The notes: generated by a model not told the origin, from the letters alone. Shown: positions 35,340 through 46,756, numbered from the stretch's first letter. The stretch: 64,000 bases of DNA from Porphyra umbilicalis (GCA_002049455.2 KV918778.1:310001-374000), one strand, 5' to 3'. Translations and numbers: made by a program.

Positions 35340-36440
35340 CGGCGCCCGCCGCGGATGCGGCGGCGGCGGCGGCGGCGGGAGAGGTGGCGGCGGCGGTCGG
35401 CGGGGGCGGCGGTCGGCGGTCACGGCGGTCGGCGGTAGAAGAGGCGGCCGGCGGCGGGGGGAGCAGCCGGCGGCGGGGGTGGCGGCCGGCGGCGGGGGGA
35501 ACGGCCGGCGGCGGGGGCGGCGGCCGGCGGCGGGAAGGGCGGCGGTCGGCGGGGGCGGCGGTCGGCCGGGGCGGCGGTCGGCGGCGGGGGGCGCGGCCGG
35601 CGGCGGAGTCGCCGACCGGCGGCGGAGTCGGCGATCGGCAATGGGGGCGGCGGACGGCGGCGGAGGCGGCGGCGGTCGGCGGGAGCGGCGGTCGGCGGGG
35701 GCGGCGGTCGGCGGCGGGGGGGCGGCCGGCGGCGGGGGGGGCGGCCGGCGGCGTTGGGGGCGGTTGGCGGCGGGGGTGGTGGCCGGCGGCGGCGGGGGCG
35801 GCGGTCGGCGAAGGCGGCAGTTGGCGAAGGATGCGGTCGGCGGCGGGGGAGGCGGCCGGCGGCGGAGTCGCCGACCGGCGGCGGAGTCGGCCATCGGCGG
35901 TGGGGGCGGCGGCCGGCGGCGGAGGCGGCGGCGGTCGGCGGGGGCGGCGGTCGACGGCGGGGGGGGCGGCAGGCGGCAGGGGCGGCGGCCGGCGGCGGGG
36001 GGGCGGCGGTCGGCGGGGGCGGCGGTCGGCGGGGGCGGCGGTCGGCGGCGGGGGGGGCGGCCGGCGGCGGAGTCGCCGACCGGCAGCGGAGGCGGCGATC
36101 GGCGGCGGGGGCTGCTGTCGGGAACGGGGGGGCGGCCGGCGCCTGTGGCGGCGGTCGGCGGTGGGAGCGGCGGCCGGCGGAGGGGGGGGCGGCCGGCGGC
36201 TGTTGCGGCGGTCGGCGGTGGGGGCGGCGGCCGGCGGCGGGGGGGGCGGCCGGCGGCGGAGTCGCCGACCGGCGGCGGAGTCGGCGACCGGCGGCGGGGC
36301 CGGCGGTCGGCGGCGGGGGCGGCGGCTGGCGGCGGAGGAGGCGGCGGTCGGCGGGGGCGGCGGTCGACGGGGGCGGCGGTCGGCGGCGGGGGGGCGGCCG
36401 CCGGCGGGGGGGGCGGCCGGTGGCGGGGGCCGGGGAAAGG
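35340..36440. repeat. GC-only minisatellite between the Harbinger genes
   Basis: About 1.1 kb is built from variants of GGCGGCGGTCGGCGGCGGGG and GGCGGAGTCGCCGACC. Every frame is open for hundreds of codons on both strands, which reflects composition only. It lies between the 3' ends of two convergent transposon genes. Confidence 0.8.
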
Positions 36441-36551
36441 CACTTGTAAAGGAGACAAACAACCCTGCCCAACGGGGAAATAAAAACTTATGTCATACTC
36501 AACATGCAAACACATCATGTCCCACACACAGGCAAAAAACTATAGGTATCT

Positions 36552-37749
36552 CTACTCGGAGTCATCGTCGTCATCTGTCGACTCTCTCTCTTCTTCCAGG
36601 AGGCCAGTCGTGGCCGGGGTGCGCGCGAGCTGAGCCACGGCCGCATGCCACTTGGTCTCCATCGAGCGGCGATCGGCGGCAGTCTTTTGTTGCTGGCGCA
36701 CGTGCGCCACCGCGAACTTGGCCGCCGACGCCGCCGCCAGAGCAGATGCAGATGTCCCATCCGCACCCGACGGCGCCGCCAGCGCTCCTGGCGCCGGTGG
36801 CGCCCGCGCTCCGGCGGCAGGGCCAGCAGCAGTCCGCGGCGTCTCTGTCGTGCCGCCAACACCCAGACCAGCAACGCCGTTCCCCACACCACCGATAGAG
36901 TCGTCAGTCCCCTCACTGCCCCCCATATCAATAGTAGAAGAGCTCGCCAAACCTGCACGCTCAAGCGTCTTCTGCGTAATGGCCAAGCGGTACAGAGCCG
37001 CTTCAGGGGTGTGCCGCATCAGTGGAGAGTCAAAAAAGCAAAGGGCATTGCGCTCATTCTGCGCGTCCGTCAGCTTGCAGAGGGCTTCAGTACTGTCCTT
37101 GACTTGAGCGTCCATCTGGATGTCGTCTTGTCGCTTGCGTCTTGGCAGCTTTGATGCGAATAGGGAGACCCTGGAAGCCGCCGTTGCGTCGGCTGCGGCT
37201 GCTGCCGCTGCCACTCGCGTCGTCGTCCGACGACGAGTCCCCAAAAATATCGGTTGTTGAGGCGTCGCCGCCGTGAGCGGCGCCGCTGATCTTGTCACTC
37301 TGCCGCAATACGCGCCAACACGCCACCCACTTACAGTGTGCGACCTTGGCCTTGCGTTTGCGAGTTTTGTCGTTGCGCTTGTCTTGGTCTCGGTCGGCAC
37401 GGATGGCGTCGTACACGTCCAGCGAGCAGAAGCACGCCACAGCGCCGCTAATGATATCCTCCTCAGACAGGTTACCAGCGGTCGGCATGGCCTTAACAGC
37501 GAGGTAGTGCGACGTGAAGGTGCTCACCCCCGTTCGGATGCGCTTGAACTGCTTCTTCAGCGCGCTTAGTATACGGTCCACTCTCATCGGCCCCTTCTTA
37601 AGCACTTTCTCAGCCCACAGCTTGTGAACAGTCCCCCACAGGTTCTCCTTGGTGCGGGCAGTCGCCCTCACAGGGTCACTCGTCACCTTCAGGTAGGCCT
37701 CACAGAGTGGCACACGGTCGGCGTCCGTCCATCCCAGAGCAGACCCCAT
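36552..37749 (-). CDS. Harbinger Myb/SANT-like DNA-binding protein, one frameshift
   Basis: Starts MGSALGWTDADRVPLCEAYL, a trihelix/Myb-like domain (W..LCEAYLKV, NLWGTVHKLWAEKVLKK, SALKKQFKRI), followed by HCKWVACWRVLRQSDKI, typical of the accessory protein that binds transposon ends with Harbinger transposases. After an acidic Ser/Asp linker the frame ends at 37087, while the adjacent frame carries on with QMDAQVKDSTEALCKLTDAQ to an acidic end at 36552. A single frameshift near 37140 joins them into ~400 residues. It is convergent with the transposase and probably part of the same element. An intron instead of a frameshift is possible but no clean GT..AG was seen. Confidence 0.65.
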
Positions 37750-38096
37750 CTGCTTGGGTAGCGCGTAGGTTACAGCCCGTACGGAGGCCTAGGGTGTGCA
37801 GGAAACAGCTGGGGAGGGCGCCGAGGCACAAGGACTAGCTCGTACGTCGGGTCGAGAGTGGGTTGAGTCCCCTGCACCATGTACACTGGACGGTTCGGAG
37901 GCTCGGATGGCGTCGGCTGCCGCAACGGCTGCGACCGCGCGTGCCACCAAGTCCACGGCGCGGACGTGTTCCGTGCGGGCGTCCGCGTCAGCACCCACTG
38001 GAAGTCCTGCGTGCCTGCCGGACCTCCGCACTGGTCGATTGGCCAGGCCGAGCGCGCCTCAGGCGAGCGCCACAGAGTCGCCGGTCGTGAGCACTC

Positions 38097-38966
38097 CTAG
38101 AAGGGGGGTTGGTCGTCGCCCCACGCCTCGTAGGGGGGCGCCAAACGCCAGCCGGGAGGAGGGCCCGGGGGGTGGCGCGGCAGGTCCCACGGCCGGTCCC
38201 AGTCGCCGCCCCTTGGCGAGCCCCAGTCGGCCGCTGGCGGGCCAGGCGGTGGGCCCCACGGCTGTCGCGGCCGATTGCGCGGGCGGTAGTCGTCAGTGCC
38301 GCCCCTGAAATGGGGCGGACGTCTTGGCGGGCTTGGGGGAGGGCCCGGCGGCAGAGGCCGCGGCAGGCGTGGAGGGCTGCACGAGCGGTACCCGCGACCG
38401 CAAAAAGGTGGATGCTGAGGAAAGCGCGGCGGGCCGGGGGGGCGACCAGCCGGCAGGCGCCCAGCGCTTCGACCACAGTGGTTGGGGGCGAATGGAGGGC
38501 CCCTTGTAGGACAGGGAGGGGCGCCAAAGGGCCTCCGCGGGGGGCTCGGCGGTCGCCCGCCGTCGTTGTTGCCACCGCCGCGTGGCTGCGCACGCACAGG
38601 GCCTGGAGGGCCGCCGTCCAAGCTGGGGCCGTCCCAATCGCCGCGGTGTCGCACTTGCCGCCGTTGTTGGTCACAGTCGTCGCGGTCTCCATGTCGGCGG
38701 CCGCGTCCGGGAAAGGAGTACGGCCGCTGAAATGGTCGGGGCCGCCCGCCCTCTGCCGGACGACAAAATCCGGGAGGCGGGCGATGACGGCCCGGCGCCG
38801 CGCGCGGCGTGGGAGGAGGAGGGGGGGGAGGCGGGGGGGGGGGCATGTCGGCGTGCTCGCAGGCGTTCTCGCACGGACTAGGAGGGGGAGGCTGGCACCG
38901 GGTACCGTTACGATTGCGCTGCGTGCGCCGCCGCTGTGAGTCGTTGGCTCCCTTCCCACGCGTCAT
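38097..38966 (-). CDS. Possible Pro/Arg/Gly-rich low-complexity protein
   Basis: An ATG at 38966 (MTRGKGANDSQRRRTQRNRN) opens 289 codons rich in Pro, Arg and Gly, with a poly-Pro run and RG/PPRFP-type motifs as in RNA-binding low-complexity proteins. Composition alone can keep such a frame open and the opposite strand is open too, so this is weak. No domain is recognised. Confidence 0.3.
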   Translation of the reverse strand: MTRGKGANDSQRRRTQRNRNGTRCQPPPPSPCENACEHADMPPPPPPPPPPPTPRAAPGRHRPPPGFCRPAEGGRPRPFQRPYSFPGRGRRHGDRDDCDQQRRQVRHRGDWDGPSLDGGPPGPVRAQPRGGGNNDGGRPPSPPRRPFGAPPCPTRGPPFAPNHCGRSAGRLPAGRPPGPPRFPQHPPFCGRGYRSCSPPRLPRPLPPGPPPSPPRRPPHFRGGTDDYRPRNRPRQPWGPPPGPPAADWGSPRGGDWDRPWDLPRHPPGPPPGWRLAPPYEAWGDDQPPF

Positions 38967-41264
38967 GCTCGGGAGCGGAGGCGTCGTCAAAACCAGGGGA
39001 GACGGTGTGCGCGGGCTAAAGACGCCGTGGGAGTGGGGTACGGAGACGGGCGCCGCGGCGCCGCCGGCGGGTTGCGCGCACACAAACGGCACGCGGAGGA
39101 TCCGCGCGCGGGAGACACCCACACTGCGTGCCTGCGACGGTGGGAGACCGTTGGCTGCCCGCCCGCGCCCGCGTCCGCCCGCAAAGAGCGAAAAAGAGTC
39201 GTGGTTGACCCGCCTACGGCACACCAGCGCATGCTCTCTATGCGTGCCTGGGTGGGAGGGCGCAGCCTGCGCCCCACCTGAGGTGGCCCGCAAGAGGCCA
39301 AAAGAGGTCGAGCGTCGGACTCGTGCGAGGGGACAACGCGACAGTTCCCACCCCCGCAAACCCACCCGCGGGAACAACGCGACAGGACTCCCCAATCGCT
39401 GTCTCGCGTGGCAGGCGACCGCCTGTCGGTCCCCTCGGACTGCTCACGCCGGTAGGCGTGTCTCGGCGGACCCACGTGTGCGTGGCGAGCGCGCGTGCCG
39501 AGGCACGCTCTGGCCCGCTCGCGCCACAAAAAAGGCGGCACCCGCCGGACCCGCGCAGGGAAACTGGTCGAGGTCCTCCAATGCTCTGCCTGGGGAGGCG
39601 GGGTGCACCCGCGCAGGCACCCTCGATCCCACAATGCCTGTTAATTGGACCGCACACGATGCGCGGACTGACGACAGGGCAGTGGCTTCCATAATCGCTG
39701 TACGCCCAAACAACGCAATCAGTCGTCATACGTGTGTGTGAGGCCCTAATCGAGATCACGCGACGGGATAACGTAACCACTCATTTCTGCGCAACGCTCT
39801 CGAATCTCCCACCCAGTGTCACAACTGGCCGCCACATCGTCCGTTTGAGACAAGCGGCGTCCAATCACGTCCACAGGAGCACTGAGGGCGGAGCCCAGCC
39901 CGACCAGATTGCCGCAAGATCGAGACAGAACATTTTGAAAATACCTGGACTGCACGAATGACACTTCGAGGCCGGGGCACGGCTTAGAAATGTTGTATTG
40001 ACAGCCAATCAAAGAGCACCTCTTCCGTCCGCTGACCGGAGAGCCTGACCCGAGAGCGTCGCAGCGCAATCGATTCTAAAAGCTTGCACTCCCAAGAGAT
40101 GGTCCATGGGTGCTGCGATATATTTGGGAGGACCACTCTGCGGTGCGGACAGTGCCGTGGTCTTCTCGGGCAGGTGATTGTCCACTAGACTGGCCCAGAT
40201 CGCGGGTGTGGCGCCTCGTGCAACGCAGGTTCTCGCCTGTGTCAGGCGTTGACATCGAATATTCTTGCGCGTGGTGCCGTGGCACTGCCAGGTGTCGTCG
40301 CATTCACCCCATGTTGTTGCGTCTTGAGCCTGATTCCTGTCGGTTTGGGCTTCATTCGCATACTATGCATCAATGCTTTGTCGCGTGGCATGCCCGAGCC
40401 CATTTTCAAATGAATCTAGTGACTATCTCTGCACGATCTGCCATCGGTTTTGGACACATCAGCCAGCGTCGTTCGGCTAGTCCCCTGCAATACGAGGCGA
40501 GGTCAGATTGGGGCCTCGTCGGACCCACCAACGTAGACCCTATCGTTCAATCGGCCAGAGGGCATTTGATGGTCCATGTAGCAAAGTCCATCGCGATGTT
40601 TGGGATATGGGGCCCGCATGATGGTCTTTCCATTCAGGGACCCACACGTTGCACATCCAGATGGGGTTAAATGGAAAATAAGGCCGATGTTGCTGGGATT
40701 GCCCTGACGCTCACCCGGGAGAGGGTGCTCGACTTGCCTATGTATCTTTCGTCGTGTGAAAACAGTTCTATCGTTTTGCAAGTCCAGGGTGTTTTCGCGA
40801 ACGCGCTTTCAGTCTAAATAATGCTTCGGAACATACACAAATAGATGGTCTTCGATCACAACACAACTCCAGGCCAGCGCAGTGCACCTCGTTGCTGGAT
40901 CCACCACGAGCCCGGTTCTGGCCCAAATTGCTCGTAAACGCTGATTAAAAACGGGCTCCTGCTCGCACGCTGGGAGTGTTTGCTCGTATCCCGTCCAAAA
41001 AACTCGTTGTGGCGTGCTGGCGACAAAATTTGGGCGTGATTAAGAGCTCTATGAAGCCCGCTGAAGTTCTTACAAGTGCGACTTGTTACACTAAACGGGT
41101 GCGGTACTCAGTACCGGATCTGTGCCGAGTAGGGCAAGAAATACGTAGTGCTGGTACGGTGGGGCGACGATAAAGGACAACGGGGAGGTCAGCCAGCGGA
41201 ACGGCCGGTGGAGCACGTGGCGGGGCGGGGCAGTGCCAGCGGAAGGGGGGGGGGGGGGGGCGTT
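38967..41264. other. No gene seen; part of dispersed repeat R3
   Basis: No recognisable coding sequence. The segment 40876-40940 is the inverse of 48878-48938, just upstream of NOM1. A GTGTTTTCGCGNACNCGC word at 40789 recurs at 48940. Confidence 0.35.
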
Positions 41265-41515
41265 GGTGGAGGTGGCGGGGGTGCGGCCGCCACGCAGGCG
41301 GCTCGGTCTCCGCAGCGGCGGTGGTCATCGCAGCGGGATGGGCCGTGGGGCAGGTGGCAGGGCGGGGCAGAGCCAGCGCGGGGGGGGCAGGGCGGGGGTG
41401 GCGGGGGCGCGGCCGCCACGCTGGGCGGGGCCATGGCGGAGGTGGCGGGGGTGCAGCCGCCACACAGGCGGCTCGTTCACCGCAGCGGCGGTGGCTGTCG
41501 CAGCGGGAGGTAGCC
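41265..41515. repeat. Two-copy ~172-bp GC-rich repeat
   Basis: The block GGAGGTGGCGGGGGTGC..GCCGCCAC..GGCGGCTCG occurs at ~41268-41337 and again at ~41440-41510 with few differences. Confidence 0.55.
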
Positions 41516-41678
41516 GACGCTGCCGTAGCCGCCACTGACGCAAGCACAGGCCGGCGGCGGGGAAGCACGGTAACAAAGGTGGAAAATGGCAACAGCAGTG
41601 GGTAACCGGCACAGAGTCGGCAGAGCGACGCGGATATTGTGCCGCAAGCTCCGCTACCCCCGGGATGGGGGGCGTCGG

Positions 41679-41993
41679 AACCCCACGTATCTATGCTTTG
41701 ATTTATCGGTTATTGACTCCCCTTATGGGCGTCGCCGACTTGCGTGATAGTTAATAGACGGAAGACTGAGGGCGCTGGGTGCTCCCCCGGGATCACCCGG
41801 AGCTGCTGGGGGGAGGGGCGCCTTTAGGGCCGCACAGGCCCTGAAGCGCTGGTGGCCACACGCCACCGCCGACGCGGTAGCCACACCGCGTCGGTGCCCT
41901 GCGCTTCCCCGCACCCCAACACGCCATAAGAGGCGACGCCGCCGCGTCCCTCCACTGACTGCCTGGGCGCAGCACGTCCGCTGTTTTTCCGTC
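41679..41993 (+). repeat. Split direct repeat A1
   Basis: 315 bp starting AACCCCACGTATCTATGC, matching A2 at 46441-46756 with a few substitutions and a one-base difference in a poly-G run. Confidence 0.9.
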
Positions 41994-42045
41994 TACGAGA
42001 AACAGCGTCTACTGGTCATCGGTGGGCTCGACGCGGCCCCGATCC

Positions 42046-42438
42046 ATGTCGTCACTCCTGACGGCAGCACCTCTTCTGGGGAACGGACTTTCGGACGCAC
42101 TGTTCAGCCGTCCCGGCCCCTCGCGGGGGGCGACGGGTAATCCTTGGGTTACCCACCCAACCCTTTGGCTTTTGACAATCCTCTGTGCCCTGCTGTCTGG
42201 GCCCGCCCCCGAGGGCAAGTCCTGCGCCGGCGGTGGTCGGACGCGTCGCGGCGGCCGCGGCGGTGGTGGCGCCGACGCCGGTGGCGGGGGGGGCGGTGGC
42301 GGCGGTGGCGGAGGTCCTCCCGCGGGGGATGGCGGCAGCGGCACCAGTTCCAGCTCTGACGGAGGCGGTGGTGACGGCGGCGACGGTGGCGGTGACGGCC
42401 GTGGTGGCGGCGGTGGTGGTGCCAGCAGCTGGGACGGA

Positions 42439-42470
<32 letters not shown>

Positions 42471-43227
42471 CGGAGGCGGTGGTGACGACGGTGGCGGCGG
42501 CGGCGGCCATCCGGGCGGCGGCGGGGGCGGCCCTTCCAACCCCGACGACGGCGACAACGCCACTGACGGCGACGAGTTCGACGACAGCGACTACGAGGAG
42601 GACTGGGACCAAGACTACGGGCGTAACAAGCAGGCGTACGTGAGCCCGTTCGACCCGAAGCAGGTGCCCAAGGTCCAAGCGGCGCTCCCGGTTATTCGGG
42701 GCTTTGTTTTACCGCCCGACGGCAGCCCCCGGCTTGCGTTCCCCGCCCCATTTGACGTCACCGGCGACACGCGCTACGCCCGCACCCAGGCCCGCGTCGG
42801 CGGCAAGGCTGCGCACGACCTCGAGTTTGTGTACAACATCTGCGCGTGGTTGCAATTCATGTACAACCGCCTGCTCACGCACGAGCAGGCGACATCGGCG
42901 CGCGGGCGCAAGACATCGTCATTCGACAAGGACACTCGGGTGGCGCTCCATCAGCTGTTCGTCCTGGCCAGCGCGCGGTACAAGGTGCTGGACCTGGCCA
43001 CGACCGATGGAGCAGCTGCGGAGACTCTACGCACGATTGTCTTCCAGGACACGGACGCCGCTGTGTACTGCCCCGCGTTCGAGTTCCTGCAGAGCGCCCA
43101 GACCGAGAGCTTCGTCAAGCTCGCCGCCCGCCGACACGGAGAACGGCAGGCCAGCGGCATTCCCGGCGATGCCGCGACCCCCGCGACGGCCAAGACCGGC
43201 CGAGGGGGGCGCCCCAAGGGCGCCTAG
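42046..43227 (+). CDS. DIRS element ORF1, gag-like
   Basis: ATG 42046 gives a 394-residue protein; an upstream GTG is less likely. It has a long Gly-rich stretch (about residues 60-160), an acidic segment (DEFDDSDYEEDWDQDYG) and then a folded region (YVSPFDPKQVPKVQAALPVI, LEFVYNICAWLQFMYNRLL, RVALHQLFVLASARYKVL) expected to be the capsid-like part. DIRS ORF1 proteins are poorly conserved, so assignment rests on position directly before the RT. It ends just where the RT frame, offset by one base, becomes convincing. Confidence 0.7.
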
Positions 43228-43228
43228 A

Positions 43229-45295
43229 TGCACGCCGGTCCGGGCCTCGCCGACCCCCCGCCCATCCCGGGGGTCGGGCCCGCCCCCTTGCGTGCCGAGG
43301 GGCGTGGCTGCACCCAAGGCACGCAAGACCCGACGCCGCCCGAGCAAGTGGCAGCGTCGGCACGAGAAGGTGGTGGCCGAGGAGGACGAGGCGGCGGCGG
43401 CCGGCTCACGTTTTTCCATCCTCCGACTCGCCGCGCGCGCGTGGGAGGCGCTGGGGGCGGGACCCTGGGTTTTACGCACGATCCTATACGGTCTGCGTAT
43501 TCCCTGGGTCTCCACCCCCGCGCCCACCCGCTCGCAAGGCTACCCGCTGCCCGACGCGGAGCTCTCCTGGTGTGCCACGCAGGCAAAGCGGTGGGTGCAG
43601 TCCGGCTACGTCCGCCGTCTAAGCCAGGCGGCAGCGGCCGGCTCGGCTTGGGTATCCCCCACCTTCGTGGTGCACGGGGCAAAGGACAGGATGGTGGTAG
43701 ACCTGAGGAGGATCAACAAGTTCATCGCGGCGCGGCTGTTCAAGTACCAGAGGTTGGCACGCTTCCTCGGCGGCGTGCTCCCCGACGAGCACCTCGTGTC
43801 ATGGGACGTGAAAGACGCATTTTATCACGTCCAAATTTTCCCGGCGCACCGCAAGTACTTCCGATTCGTGGTGGATGGGGAAGTGTACGATCCCAGGGTG
43901 CTGCCGTTCGGCATGCGGCTGTCACCCTGGGCGTGGACAAAAGTGATGCGCCCAGTGGTGGCCGCGTTGCGGCTCAAGGGCTACCACGTGTTGGCGTACG
44001 TCGACGACTTTGCAGCGACGGGGCGGGGCGAGCGGCCGTCCTCGGCGGCGTCGGCTACCTCGGGGCGGCTCGACATCTTGCAGCTGTTCAAGGACTTGGG
44101 CGTGCAGGTTCACGCCACGAAGGGCGTCGCCGCCGGCACCACGAGGCTCCCCATCCTGGGGTTCCTCGCCGACACGCGCCGCCGGCTGCTTCTCCTGCCA
44201 AAGGAGCGGCTGGACAAGGTCGTGAATGGCGCCAAGGCACTACTCTCGGCCGCGACGGCGGGCAACCGCCGCGTGTCGGCAACGGCTCTTTGCCGCTTCA
44301 CGGGCACCGCGGTGTCGTGCGGCCTGGCAGTGCCCTCGGCGCGGTTTGACCTGCGTCGATTGCACAACGCGCAAACGCGACGCACCGGCACTACCTGGCT
44401 GTGCCATGGCGCGGTCAAGGACCTGGGTTGGTTCTCCCGCCTCCGCCGGGAGCCCGGCGTGGGCCGCGCGCTGTGGCCGTCCACGGTGGGCGAGCTCACC
44501 ACAGACGCCACGCCCTGGGGGTGGGGGGGGCACTGGGGGGACCTGCTGCCCGCCGCCGGCTTCTTCACGATGACGCGGAGGAACCTGCACATCAACGTCA
44601 AAGAGGTGTGTGCGGTGCGGTTCTGCCTGCTCGCTTTCGGCAAGCAGATGGCCGACAGGCTGGGCGTCTTGCGGCTGCGGGTCGACAGCCGCGTGGCGAT
44701 GCACGTGGTCAACTCGTTTACCAGCCGCTCCGCCGCGCTGATGACGGAGCTGCGGAAGCTGCACAAGGTGGTGCAGCTGTTGGGCGTAACGTTGGAGGCG
44801 TTCTGGCTGGCCTCCGTGGCCAAAGTTTGGGCCGACGCCTTGTCCCGGCAAAACGACAGCGACGACTGGCGGCTGCACCCCAAGTACTACAGCCGCCTCG
44901 ACGAGATGTACGGCGTCCACACCGTGGACCGCTTCGCGTCTGCTCTCAACACGCACTGTCCGCGGTTCAACTCTCGACACCACTTCCCGGGCACAGAGGC
45001 GGTGGACGCCTTCTCGGTGTCGTGGGCGGGGTCGGACAACAGCTGGGTGAACCCGCCATTTGCGCAGGCCAGCCGCGTGGTGGACAAGATCGTAGCCGAG
45101 GGCGCAAACGCCACTGTCCTCCTGCCGGTGTGGACAGCGCACAGCTGGTGGGCGCGCGCGGTGGAGCGCGCCAACGAGGCATGGCTGCTGCCCGAGGTGG
45201 CAGGCGTCTTCTCGTCCGGCCACAGCAGACGGCCGGCGCCGCACCCGACGTGGCGCTTGGCGGTGTTCCGCTTTGTCAGTGGAGGCGTTGCATAA
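43229..45295 (+). CDS. DIRS element RT-RNase H-adenine methyltransferase
   Basis: Reverse transcriptase segments include MVVDLRRINKFI, LVSWDVKDAFYHVQI, LPFGMRLSPWAWTKVM and the catalytic YVDDFAATG. RNase H follows with TTDATPWGWGGHWG, INVKEVCAVRFCLLAF and WADALSRQN. The C-terminal part (HTVDRFASALNTHCPRFNSR, SWVNPPF) is the DAM-like N6-adenine methyltransferase found in DIRS elements, with an NPPF catalytic motif. No stops interrupt it. There is no good ATG near the start; the frame is open far upstream in overlap with ORF1, so it may be reached by frameshift, re-initiation or a non-ATG codon. It overlaps the recombinase frame at its 3' end. Confidence 0.9.
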   Translation, partial: CTPVRASPTPRPSRGSGPPPCVPRGVAAPKARKTRRRPSKWQRRHEKVVAEEDEAAAAGSRFSILRLAARAWEALGAGPWVLRTILYGLRIPWVSTPAPTRSQGYPLPDAELSWCATQAKRWVQSGYVRRLSQAAAAGSAWVSPTFVVHGAKDRMVVDLRRINKFIAARLFKYQRLARFLGGVLPDEHLVSWDVKDAFYHVQIFPAHRKYFRFVVDGEVYDPRVLPFGMRLSPWAWTKVMRPVVAALRLKGYHVLAYVDDFAATGRGERPSSAASATSGRLDILQLFKDLGVQVHATKGVAAGTTRLPILGFLADTRRRLLLLPKERLDKVVNGAKALLSAATAGNRRVSATALCRFTGTAVSCGLAVPSARFDLRRLHNAQTRRTGTTWLCHGAVKDLGWFSRLRREPGVGRALWPSTVGELTTDATPWGWGGHWGDLLPAAGFFTMTRRNLHINVKEVCAVRFCLLAFGKQMADRLGVLRLRVDSRVAMHVVNSFTSRSAALMTELRKLHKVVQLLGVTLEAFWLASVAKVWADALSRQNDSDDWRLHPKYYSRLDEMYGVHTVDRFASALNTHCPRFNSRHHFPGTEAVDAFSVSWAGSDNSWVNPPFAQASRVVDKIVAEGANATVLLPVWTAHSWWARAVERANEAWLLPEVAGVFSSGHSRRPAPHPTWRLAVFRFVSGGVA

Positions 45296-46380
45296 GCGGA
45301 CGTGCAGCGGCGCAGGCAGATAGCGGTCGGGGCAGCTGCCCGCACACGACGCCACGCGGTGCGCTCGGGCGCCGTTGGCGCCGAGCGCAGGGCCAAGCGC
45401 TGGCACGTTCCGCCCCCGGCGGCGGCCCTGATGGAGCTGCCGCCCGCTTCCTCCGCCTTTGGTCGGTAAGGGCTTCCACAGCCGACCGCTACGGAGGCCA
45501 GTGGGATGCTTTTGCGAATTACTGCCGTGGCCGCGGCCGGTGCTCTCTGCCCGCCACTACCGCCACCATTGTCGAGTACGTCGGCCACCAGTGGCGCTGC
45601 GGCAACCTGGTGGCCGCGTCCCTCAAGCCTATGTTGGCAGCGGTGCGGAAGAGGCACCTGGGGGCCGGGTACGGCAACCCATGCGACGCCGCCGCGTTGA
45701 GGGAGACAAAGGCCGGCTTCCGACGGGCGGGCCTGCTACTGCGGGCGCAGACCAAGCCGAATCGCATCCCACTGCCGTCGGCGGTCGCTTGGCGGTTGGC
45801 AATGCTGGCGTGCTACTCCCCCAAGATTTTACGCCACCGCTTGACGGCGGTGGTTTTGCAATTTTGGTGGATGCGGCGCGCCGGCGACATCACCGGCCTC
45901 TGCGTCGCCGACGTGCAGCTGCCCGCAGATGGCCGCACATGCTACCAAATACCTGACCACAAGACCGCCCCCCGTGACGGGCTGATCGCCCGCACCTTAC
46001 CCCCGGCGCACGACGGTGCGTACGACGTGCCGCGGCAGCTGCTGGCCCGCCTGTTAGCCAACCTCCGCTCGGCCGGGGCCTCGGCAGGCACCCGCCTCTT
46101 CACCAGCTGCGCCGCCAGCGCGGCCAGCGGCATCGTCACGGGCTGGCTCCGAGACGGGCTGGCCAGGCTTGGCGTGACCGCTCCGGTTGGCACCATCTAC
46201 TCCTCCCACTCGCCCAAGAAGGGCGGCGCGACGGCGGCCAACGCCGCCGGCGTGCCACGGGATGCCATTGCAGAGCTGGCCAACACGACGGAGCGGACGC
46301 TGGCGGAGTCCTACATCTCCACCCTCGTCGTGCCGTCATGTTATGACCGGTGTATTTTCGGGCGATTGCTCCCTGCGTGA
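45181..46380 (+). CDS. DIRS element tyrosine recombinase
   Basis: A likely start is ATG 45181, inside the 3' end of the RT frame; conserved sequence begins near 45440 (RASTADRYGGQWDAFANYCR, the SAM-like N-terminal domain). The catalytic domain has the first Arg in WWMRRAGDITGL, IYSSHSPKKGGATAANAAGV in the H-x-x-R box with Lys in place of Arg, and the nucleophile Tyr in TLAESYISTL. It would join the circular cDNA to the chromosome. The frame is uninterrupted to the TGA at 46378. The Arg-to-Lys change in the box is worth testing but need not abolish function. Confidence 0.85.
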   Translation: MAAARGGRRLLVRPQQTAGAAPDVALGGVPLCQWRRCISGRAAAQADSGRGSCPHTTPRGALGRRWRRAQGQALARSAPGGGPDGAAARFLRLWSVRASTADRYGGQWDAFANYCRGRGRCSLPATTATIVEYVGHQWRCGNLVAASLKPMLAAVRKRHLGAGYGNPCDAAALRETKAGFRRAGLLLRAQTKPNRIPLPSAVAWRLAMLACYSPKILRHRLTAVVLQFWWMRRAGDITGLCVADVQLPADGRTCYQIPDHKTAPRDGLIARTLPPAHDGAYDVPRQLLARLLANLRSAGASAGTRLFTSCAASAASGIVTGWLRDGLARLGVTAPVGTIYSSHSPKKGGATAANAAGVPRDAIAELANTTERTLAESYISTLVVPSCYDRCIFGRLLPA

Positions 46381-46416
46381 CCCGCCGGCGAGCGCACACC
46401 CGTACTCGATTGGGTT

Positions 46417-46445
46417 GGCATACGCGGCTCCTCTTTGTGTAACCC
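46417..46445 (+). repeat. Split direct repeat B1
   Basis: 29 bp starting GGCATACGCGGCTCC, identical to B2 at 46910-46938. It runs straight into A2, overlapping by five bases. Confidence 0.9.
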
Positions 46446-46756
46446 CACGTATCTATGCTTTGATTTATCGGTTATTGACTCCCCTTATGGGCGTCGCCGA
46501 CTTGCGTGATAGTTAATAGACGGAAGACTTAGGGCGCTGGGTGCTCCCCCGGGATCACCCGGAGCTGCTGGGGGGGGGGGCGCCTTTAGGGCCGCACAGG
46601 CCCTGAAGCGCTGGTGGCCACACGCCACCACCGACGCGGTAGCCACACCGCGTCGGTGCCCTGCGCTTCCCCGCACCCCAACACGCCATAAGAGGCGACG
46701 CCGCCGCGTCCCTCCACTGACTGCCTGGGCGCAGCACGTCCGCTGTTTTTCCGTCT
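46441..46756 (+). repeat. Split direct repeat A2
   Basis: 316 bp, direct copy of A1 (41679-41993). Confidence 0.9.

Noticed and set aside
34699..36898. Very long open frames (up to ~620 codons) on both strands
   Set aside because: They lie in a GC-only minisatellite where all six frames stay open. The translations are Gly/Arg or Pro/Arg repeats without domains.
46417..46756. Ordinary LTR pair for the 41.7-46.9 kb element
   Set aside because: The right repeat is preceded by B1 and followed at a distance by B2, and the element encodes a tyrosine recombinase rather than a DDE integrase, so these are split direct repeats, not LTRs.
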